Shown one piece after another: positions 61,701-64,000 of a stretch of 64,000 nucleotides of DNA (the first letter of the stretch is position 1; every line of letters starts with the position of its first letter). This DNA is from Liriodendron chinense (Eukaryota; Streptophyta; Magnoliopsida; Magnoliales; Magnoliaceae): positions 124,001 through 188,000 of the forward strand of contig PVNU02002347.1 of assembly GCA_003013855.2 (NCBI GenBank), in the 5' to 3' direction. Made by a program: the position numbers and the translations under genes. The notes under the pieces were generated by a model. That model made no database searches. It had not been told where the DNA came from and was given only the letters and a program-made list of their open reading frames with translations.

Positions 61701-63446
61701 GCTCCATGTCAGGTGCAAGCGAAGCCTTCTCGCTATTTGTGTAGTATTATGGGGCCCCTCCCAAGATCATGGCATTCACGTGGTTGGTGGTGAGGAATCG
61801 GGTGTTAGCGTTAGATAACCTTTAGAAGAGGGCCATGGTGTTGCCCTCGTTGTGTTGGAAGGCTACAAAGATGGTGAATCATCTGTTTATTCACGGTCCT
61901 TTCTCTCAGAAGGTGTGGGAGAAAGTGCTTGCATCTTTCAAGATGGCATGGGTGATGCAGGGGATTGTTTCAAGCTTTCTCCTCACTTGGCATGCCGCAT
62001 GGGAGAGAAATTGGGAAGAAGAAAAAATAAGAAAAAAGTGGTGTGGAAACTCGCCTTACTAGCAATTATTCGGGCCATTTGGGGTGAGAGGAACAACCAG
62101 AGCTTCTGGAACAAGAACGAGGCTGTGCAGAATGTATATGATAGAGCAAGGCTTGATGCAACTAGTTGGGTTTTATGTCATAGGGCCTTTGGCCTGGATG
62201 ATTGGCCACTGATTTCCAGGTCGTAGGTTGTATGTATTTCTTTCAGTTTTGGTTCCCTTTCAAGTAATTTTTTTTTTCCTTTCAACCAAAGAAAAAAAAA
62301 AAGCAGGCCTAAAATTCATCAAGCGGGCGCAGTGTAAAGAACAAAATCAGGCCATCCACTCATCAGATGGGACACAATGTACGAAATTAAAGAAGGCCAT
62401 TTCATTGTCATCTTTTTTTTTTCATATACCAGCCACATGAGTTCTACAGCCTGATTTTGGGCCTGAAGATCAAATGCAACAGGGCCCACTTGACAGACAG
62501 CTTGGATGTTCCGCACACATGTCAGAGCTATACATGCATCAGGTAATAGCAAACCTATATTATTGTAGTTCAGTGAAGATACAATCAAAATGACGAGTTA
62601 CTAAAATAAGTGTCCCTTTCAAAGCAACAGGGAACATTTACCATTTACCAAAGAACCAAGGAATGGAGAAAATATATTCAATTAATGGGAGGGACTGACA
62701 ATTTAGAGAAGTATATACTGCAATTTGGCAGAAATAATAATGAGCAATCAGAAACAGAGCCAGAAAAGCCTATAAATTTGTTGTAGTGAAATCTAACCTG
62801 AAGACAGCAGAACAATTCCCTACTGATGAGCTGAACTTAAATTTGACATGTGGCGCAATGGTTAAAATCCAAACAATTCATTGACCAGGTCCCACCATTG
62901 ATCTTCCCCAGTAGAAAAATCTTATGGATGGGATGGGATGGTCTTAACAACCAGACCAGTACACTGGATATGGATGGTACAAAAGATTATTGGCACTGGT
63001 CATACTTCACGCAGCAAAGGTATACCAATTGGATGGATCCAATCCTCAAACCATGTGACCTGCGGCATGTGGTCCATCCATGGTCCAACACACCTTATGA
63101 CCAGTCCAGACCATGGACAACTGTGCCAAGTGTCCAAATTGAATGTACCATGCAGAACGGAATTTTTTTTGCAGCAATCAACTTCTAGTTCCCACATAAA
63201 GTCGAAGAAAGCTTTGCAGCTTAGCCAATCACATCAAAGAAAGAAGAATCCAAAGTCGTACCAGAAAACTTAATTTCTGAAACCTCTCATCAATTGTTGA
63301 AACCATTGCAAGGATCTTGGACCTTGCAATCCCATCCTTGTTTTCAACCGAAATATCACATTCAATTCCAGTTCCAGAATCCACAACTTTCAAAATAGGC
63401 ACCCTAGCTCCCATGATTGGTTGGACACCAACCACATGCCCTCCTC
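27738..63446 (-). CDS. HESO1: HESO1-like terminal nucleotidyltransferase (small-RNA uridylyltransferase family), 5' exons outside window
   Basis: Six exons join in phase: 63446-63262, 59117-59022, 55273-55228, 32568-32462, 29427-29326 and 28706-27738 (about 500 residues). They cover the end of the nucleotidyltransferase fold (GARVPILKVVDSGTGIECDI, whose CDIS Asp is the expected third catalytic carboxylate), the MKAWGKAHNIN and LNSLSIISLVAFHLQ helices, the PAP-associated region (ESLAELFVTLLIK, GSWISKTW, ARSVGKAEVQKI) and a repetitive Trp/Pro/Gln-rich tail. HESO1 enzymes add U tails to unmethylated miRNAs and to AGO1 cleavage fragments, triggering decay. The exon with the first two catalytic Asp residues is not in the window. 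Introns are 4.1, 3.7, 22.7, 3.0 and 0.6 kb, filled with transposons. A close HESO1 paralogue is possible. Confidence 0.88.
29326..29427 (-). CDS. HESO1: HESO1-like exon (SVETLWPHGLC...GSWISKTW)
   Basis: 34 codons, phase 0, between CTTGCAG and AGT|GTAAGT. SSVETLWPHGLCVSTYHGSW matches the family segment that precedes VEDF in the next exon. Confidence 0.88.
30132..31562. mobile_element. hAT-type non-autonomous element with near-perfect 8-bp TSD
   Basis: Ends are CAGTGTTGTCAAAATC and, reverse complemented, CAATGTCGTCAAAATC. Flanks are ATTGAAAC (30124-30131) and ATTGGAAC (31563-31570), one mismatch. Inside, about 240 bp at 30581-30820 recurs at 31200-31430 with a further insertion between. AT-rich and non-coding, in a HESO1-like intron. 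Confidence 0.8.
32462..32568 (-). CDS. HESO1: HESO1-like exon (ENKESLAELFVTLLIK)
   Basis: 107 nt between TTTTTTCAG and AAG|GTATTC. It completes the split codon from the previous exon to read DGIDMTNLENVVRGYQQFGK, then the PAP-associated NKESLAELFVTLLIK. Removal of the 22.7-kb intron restores a continuous family match. Confidence 0.88.
32710..33027. mobile_element. PIF/Harbinger-like MITE with TTA target duplication
   Basis: Left end GCCATGTTTGGATATGG, reverse complement of the right end GGGCATGTTTGGATATCACC, both flanked by TTA (32707-32709 and 33028-33030). 318 bp, non-coding, in a HESO1-like intron. A diverged relative lies at 36641-36950. Confidence 0.75.
33031..33968. other. Intron DNA, no gene recognised
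   Basis: AT-rich, with weak dispersed-repeat words and an A16-type run near 33359-33376. No exon-like sequence. Confidence 0.4.
33969..35060 (-). pseudogene. Decayed 3' end of a hAT transposase
   Basis: On the minus strand, scattered frames resemble the acidic low-complexity tail of plant hAT transposases: MEEDIDDIDVDLPFESSS near 34800, then YNNIGDDDNLEPPQAFIWF near 33980. The latter resembles the ...PPR.SFWW ending of this class, and the intact-looking copy at 47545 ends SKFSFWW. Many stops and frameshifts; no catalytic part is visible. Confidence 0.5.
35648..36289. repeat. 321-bp tandem duplication with tRNA-Met-like word
   Basis: GATGCAAGACAACTAACCA at 35648 and GATGCTGGACAACTAATCA at 35969 begin two head-to-tail units that share GCTCTAAAAGCTCGAA, TCAATCCCTTTATCTCATAG and repeated GGGCCCCGAATCCAC/GCCCCGAATCCAC words. 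At the unit boundary CTCTGATACCAATTTGATG reads on the minus strand as a GGTATCAGAG primer-site-like word, hinting at an LTR-related (TRIM-like) origin. Non-coding. Confidence 0.75.
36641..36950. mobile_element. Diverged PIF/Harbinger-like MITE
   Basis: Starts AGGGCATGTTTGGATATCAC and shares internal words with 32710-33027 in opposite orientation (TTGTCTCACAAATA, GCAATCATTGCACTTTTC). The right end is degraded. Confidence 0.55.
39500..39735. mobile_element. TAACGG-type palindromic MITE
   Basis: Dense inverted GTAACGGCC/GGCCGTTAC words around a short A/T-rich core. Relatives at 53920-54185 and 60113-60362 share ends and composition. Probably hAT-related. Confidence 0.55.
40030..40440 (-). pseudogene. 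L1-type LINE 3' fragment
   Basis: Minus-strand frames read LLLAWHGG, MWRMALLAVWWLIRKKETRDA and WSLLASVGDLL, the C-terminal zf-RVT region of plant L1 LINEs. Frameshifted and 5'-truncated. Confidence 0.6.
41496..42330. other. Non-coding insert left of the young hAT
   Basis: Lies between the break in the old hAT (41495) and the young hAT (42339). Contains G-rich GGGTTTAGG/GAATTAGGGTT-like words and no recognisable coding sequence. With 48288-48590 it may be a separate element that hosted the young hAT. Confidence 0.35.
42880..44150. repeat. Minisatellite, about eight units of ~157 bp, in the hAT 5' region
   Basis: ACAGATTATGCACATGGTTT-like words recur near 42965, 43131, 43284, 43440, 43590, 43750, 43907 and 44062. 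Each unit also has GGTTGGATAACATGTGTTAC and TTTCGGAATAATTTTAAAAA. The array precedes the transposase start. Older hAT copies nearby have a different but analogous 5' repeat array. Confidence 0.9.
44430..47545 (+). pseudogene. hAT transposase (BED zinc finger, DUF659, C-terminal dimerisation), lightly damaged
   Basis: The ATG at 44430 starts MSGTGTGSGTANEDIG, then TGA at 44478 sits where relatives have Trp. The frame continues with a BED finger (CNDCDRVINGGITRLKQHLA) to a one-base deletion near 45272, after which the main frame runs to 47545. Landmarks are MCDSWTGPTRRSMINF, CAAHRIDLILEDIG, and the dimerisation block SSSSCERNWSCFALIHTKNR. A low-complexity tail with an Asp run ends SKFSFWW. Such transposases excise and reinsert elements with 8-bp duplications. 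As it stands the gene should not make a full protein unless stop and frame are bypassed. Confidence 0.9.
48590..49573 (+). pseudogene. Old hAT, plus orientation, 3' part
   Basis: Resumes the element broken at 41495: FFYEAMNKLKLVI, then RFWYATSFVEDEEVHVWLK, IKRLEPNLNMKIRASNK, and a degraded dimerisation region near 49230-49480 (NFCPINLD-like). Multiple stops. Ends abruptly where a second, inverted copy begins. Confidence 0.6.
49574..52210 (-). pseudogene. Old hAT, minus orientation
   Basis: On the minus strand from 52210: a BED finger (LKCNYCGKLVTRGGGITRVK), the central region at about 50660-49700 (ESLYEHQES-like) and IMGFSYEALDKAKLVIRRDC near 49650. A MITE at 50866-51909 interrupts it. It stops in the transposase at 49574, tail to tail with the plus copy. 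Its likely 5' repeat region continues to about 53100. Heavily decayed. Confidence 0.6.
50866..51909. mobile_element. hAT-type MITE with perfect 8-bp TSD
   Basis: ATCACCAT lies at 50858-50865 and 51910-51917. Ends are CAGTGTTCGAAATATCGG and, reverse complemented, CAATGTTTTAAATATCG; GATATATCGG/CCGATATATC words fill the subterminal regions. Internally, a segment near 51180-51250 recurs at 51470-51550 (CATTTCATCAAA.ACTCCTAA). 1044 bp, non-coding. Confidence 0.85.
52380..53160. repeat. Diverged repeat units (old hAT 5' array, minus)
   Basis: Three or so units with GAAATTCATG.AATCTGT, CTAATGCATATC and GCATTT.ACATCAT.CCC, the reverse complement of the 37.6-38.9 kb array. A SINE is inserted at 52716-52888. 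Confidence 0.6.
52716..52888 (-). mobile_element. 5'-truncated SINE with long poly-T (poly-A) tail
   Basis: AGTGTTG flanks both sides (52709-52715, 52889-52895). On the minus strand it begins near the B box (GGTATTGATTCCC) and continues like 5785-5969, ending in an A-rich tail that includes more than 40 consecutive A. A recent-looking copy. Confidence 0.75.
53161..53919. other. Intron DNA, no gene recognised
   Basis: AT-rich sequence that may include the 5' flank of the minus hAT copy (TTTTTCTTCTTTCCC on the minus strand). No exon or paired repeats identified. Confidence 0.35.
53920..54185. mobile_element. TAACGG-type palindromic MITE
   Basis: Begins CATGGTATTCAGTAATGG and is full of GTAACGG/CCGTTAC words. 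The first bases match the start of the element at 60113 (CATGGTATTCCGTAATGG). Non-coding. Confidence 0.6.
54186..55227. other. Intron DNA with weak dispersed repeats
   Basis: Between a MITE and the HESO1-like exon at 55228. Words such as GTGCATGTGCCC and GTCCAATCATGGATGG suggest old dispersed repeats. No coding evidence. Confidence 0.35.
55228..55273 (-). CDS. HESO1: HESO1-like short exon (TRDPPILPPFSALFK)
   Basis: 46 nt between GTTATGCAG and AAAG|GTAAGT, encoding TRDPPILPPFSALFK plus one base of the split codon. The Pro-rich PPILPP motif is typical of this nucleotidyltransferase family after the FHLQ helix. Confidence 0.88.
55557..55937. mobile_element. Inverted-repeat MITE (TTGCTAAGC family)
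   Basis: Left TTGCTAAGCCCACATACGTG and reverse-complement right TTGCTAAGCGCATGTC, both then GTGC.ATAAAGCTCATGTACAC. A relative lies at 57225-57525. Non-coding. Confidence 0.7.
56336..56860 (-). pseudogene. RTE-clade LINE 3' fragment
   Basis: Minus-strand pieces read TTMLYGTKC, EMRMRMMRWMSD, NKMRECRLRWFHLVQWN, SELVQVEGSKGK and TEDMILGRVEWRSRI, the conserved C-terminal region after RTE reverse transcriptase. It ends in a TTATTGTTGTTGATG-type tail, as RTE elements do. Frameshifted and 5'-truncated. Confidence 0.7.
57225..57525. mobile_element. Inverted-repeat MITE (TTGCTAAGC family), diverged
   Basis: Left CCTAAGCCCAAATGTGGG, reverse-complement right CCAAGCCCACATGCATTT, with inner words shared with 55557-55937 (CATGTGCCAGCATGGCAT). 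Non-coding. Confidence 0.6.
57701..58050 (+). mobile_element. 5'-truncated L1 LINE with 16-bp TSD
   Basis: ATGATAGCAAGAAAGT occurs at 57685-57700 and 58051-58066. The insert encodes the C-terminal WWERNERRFRRK region of a plant L1 ORF2, followed by a 3' UTR and a short A tail. Within a HESO1-like intron. Confidence 0.85.
58067..59021. other. Intron DNA, no gene recognised
   Basis: AT-rich, no paired repeats or exon-like sequence seen. Ends at the HESO1-like exon donor. Confidence 0.4.
59022..59117 (-). CDS. HESO1: HESO1-like exon (MKAWGKAHNIN...FHLQ)
   Basis: 96 nt, phase 0, between CGTATGCAG and CAG|GTATAT. Encodes MKAWGKAHNINSSKDRTLNS then LSIISLVAFHLQ, the helical region immediately after the catalytic domain in HESO1-type enzymes. 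Confidence 0.9.
59425..62303 (+). mobile_element. 5'-truncated L1-type LINE with interrupted reverse transcriptase
   Basis: Reverse transcriptase blocks in order: VDSLGVHKASGLYGFP, FITIIPKVEGAKSLQDFRPI, ILASQFRVILNKVISDYQGA, FVVGRQILNNRRIAHK; then a GATA/GTGT microsatellite and a MITE; then LEYMLERLGCRSKW, QPSKGLRQGDPLSPS, the catalytic QFSDDTIFFSN (FxDD), and a zf-RVT end KLALLAIIRAIWGERNNQSF to a stop at 62226. A-rich tail near 62288-62301. Several frameshifts. A possible AAAGCA(A/G)GCC target duplication is tentative. In a HESO1-like intron, antisense to the gene. Confidence 0.85.
60113..60362. mobile_element. TAACGG-type MITE inside the LINE
   Basis: Splits the LINE between DHVCW and DFLEYM. 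Starts CATGGTATTCCGTAATGG, ends in the reverse complement of AAGGTATGCAAAAACGG, and is dense in GTAACGG/CCGTTAC palindromes. Same family as 53920-54185. Younger than the LINE. Confidence 0.7.
62304..63261. other. Intron DNA, no gene recognised
   Basis: Part of the first in-window intron of the HESO1-like gene. Contains weak GGGATGGTC/GGTCCATCC repeat words and short chance frames only. Confidence 0.4.
63262..63446 (-). CDS. HESO1: HESO1-like exon with third catalytic Asp
   Basis: 185 nt between ACATTGCAG and CTG|GTACGA, 61 complete codons after a split codon. HVVGVQPIMGARVPILKVVD then SGTGIECDISVENKDGI is the core beta-strand pair of the nucleotidyltransferase fold, the Asp of CDIS being the expected third metal-binding residue. 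STIDERFQKLSFL joins MKAW in the next exon. Confidence 0.9.
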
Positions 63447-64000
63447 CTGCAATGTAGGATGGTGTAGGTGAGTCAGACACCCTTGATACATCACATGAGT
63501 ATCGATAAACTTAAGTATATCGGTGCTTGATAAGCAACTTCCATGAAATAGAGTCAGTCGCAGGCCAATTTGGTTGCTGTTGTGTGGATTAGATGGGAGA
63601 TACAAATGTGGATGTCCAATCACAGATAAATAGGGTCTGTTTTATAGTAGTTTCTTAAGGAATTAGCAACAAAGGTGTTTTAATCATTATTTTAACTTCA
63701 ATTTTAGTAGAAAGACATTTTAGGTCTTGTAAAGGTCTTTCAGTTCTTCGTACTTCTTTTAAGAATTGTAGAGCTGGTCACACTCATGGGTTTGTAAATC
63801 CTTAGACTCCAAGTTATACTCAGTTTTGTTCAGGTTCACATGGAGATTGTTTGGTCTGCTTTTATTTTCTTATTATTTTCTGAATTATAGTGCTATAGTT
63901 TTTGTATCTTACTGGAAATTGCTTGCATATTGCATATTTCAGAAGACTCTAGGTTTGTATTGCTGGTTTGGGTGTTGATCTATCAGTCACTTTGTCCTAC
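63447..64000. other. Upstream intron of the HESO1-like gene, no exon seen
   Basis: The exon with the GS...DxD catalytic motif should lie upstream on the minus strand, but no matching sequence is present here. The last 350 bp are T-rich on the plus strand with no coding or repeat identity I can support. Confidence 0.45.

Overview
The window is nuclear DNA from a flowering plant. Genes have phase-consistent plant-style introns, and the DNA between them is packed with plant transposons (hAT, CACTA, PIF/Harbinger-like, Copia, L1 and RTE LINEs, tRNA-derived SINEs). A very abundant family of inverted-repeat elements, built around a core like 'GTGGGCCCCACCATGATGTATGTG ... CCGTCCATCC', resembles repeats I associate with magnoliids (Magnoliales/Laurales). 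That placement is an inference and the genus cannot be named.

Three genic signals were found by assembling small exons; most long open frames are shadows or transposon remnants. (1) A HESO1-like terminal nucleotidyltransferase (small-RNA uridylyltransferase family) occupies the minus strand from 63446 down to 27738. Six exons are in the window and the 5' exons lie off the right edge. All its introns are bloated, and one of 22.7 kb holds a nest of hAT elements. (2) An unrecognised small Cys-containing protein gene ('gene B') on the minus strand at 25334-21751 has partial paralogues at 12495-10866 (3' exons only) and at 1872-1603 (first exon plus promoter only). Matching flanks show that about 4-27 kb is a set of old tandem segmental duplications. 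(3) A single frame-disrupted exon of a conserved small plant protein lies at 5458-5307.

Layout: 1-4.1 kb, first-exon fragment and abutting inverted-repeat MITEs. 4.1-9.8 kb, hAT MITE with an 8-bp target duplication, SINE, gene fragment, duplicated block. 9.8-12.5 kb, 3' half of gene B paralogue L. 13.2-17.5 kb, truncated Copia with a nested solo LTR. 17.5-19.4 kb, non-autonomous CACTA. 19.6-26.9 kb, gene B unit R. 27.7-63.4 kb, HESO1-like gene, whose introns contain hAT and Harbinger MITEs, a decayed hAT tail, a 321-bp tandem duplication, two old tail-to-tail hAT copies interrupted by a young 5.9-kb hAT with perfect target duplication (42339-48279), SINEs, RTE and L1 LINEs. 63.4-64 kb shows no exon.

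Functionally, the only well-supported gene is the HESO1-like enzyme. The rest is an accessory, repeat-driven landscape that shows the order of insertions and duplications. No tRNA, rRNA, CRISPR or bacterial-type features are present.
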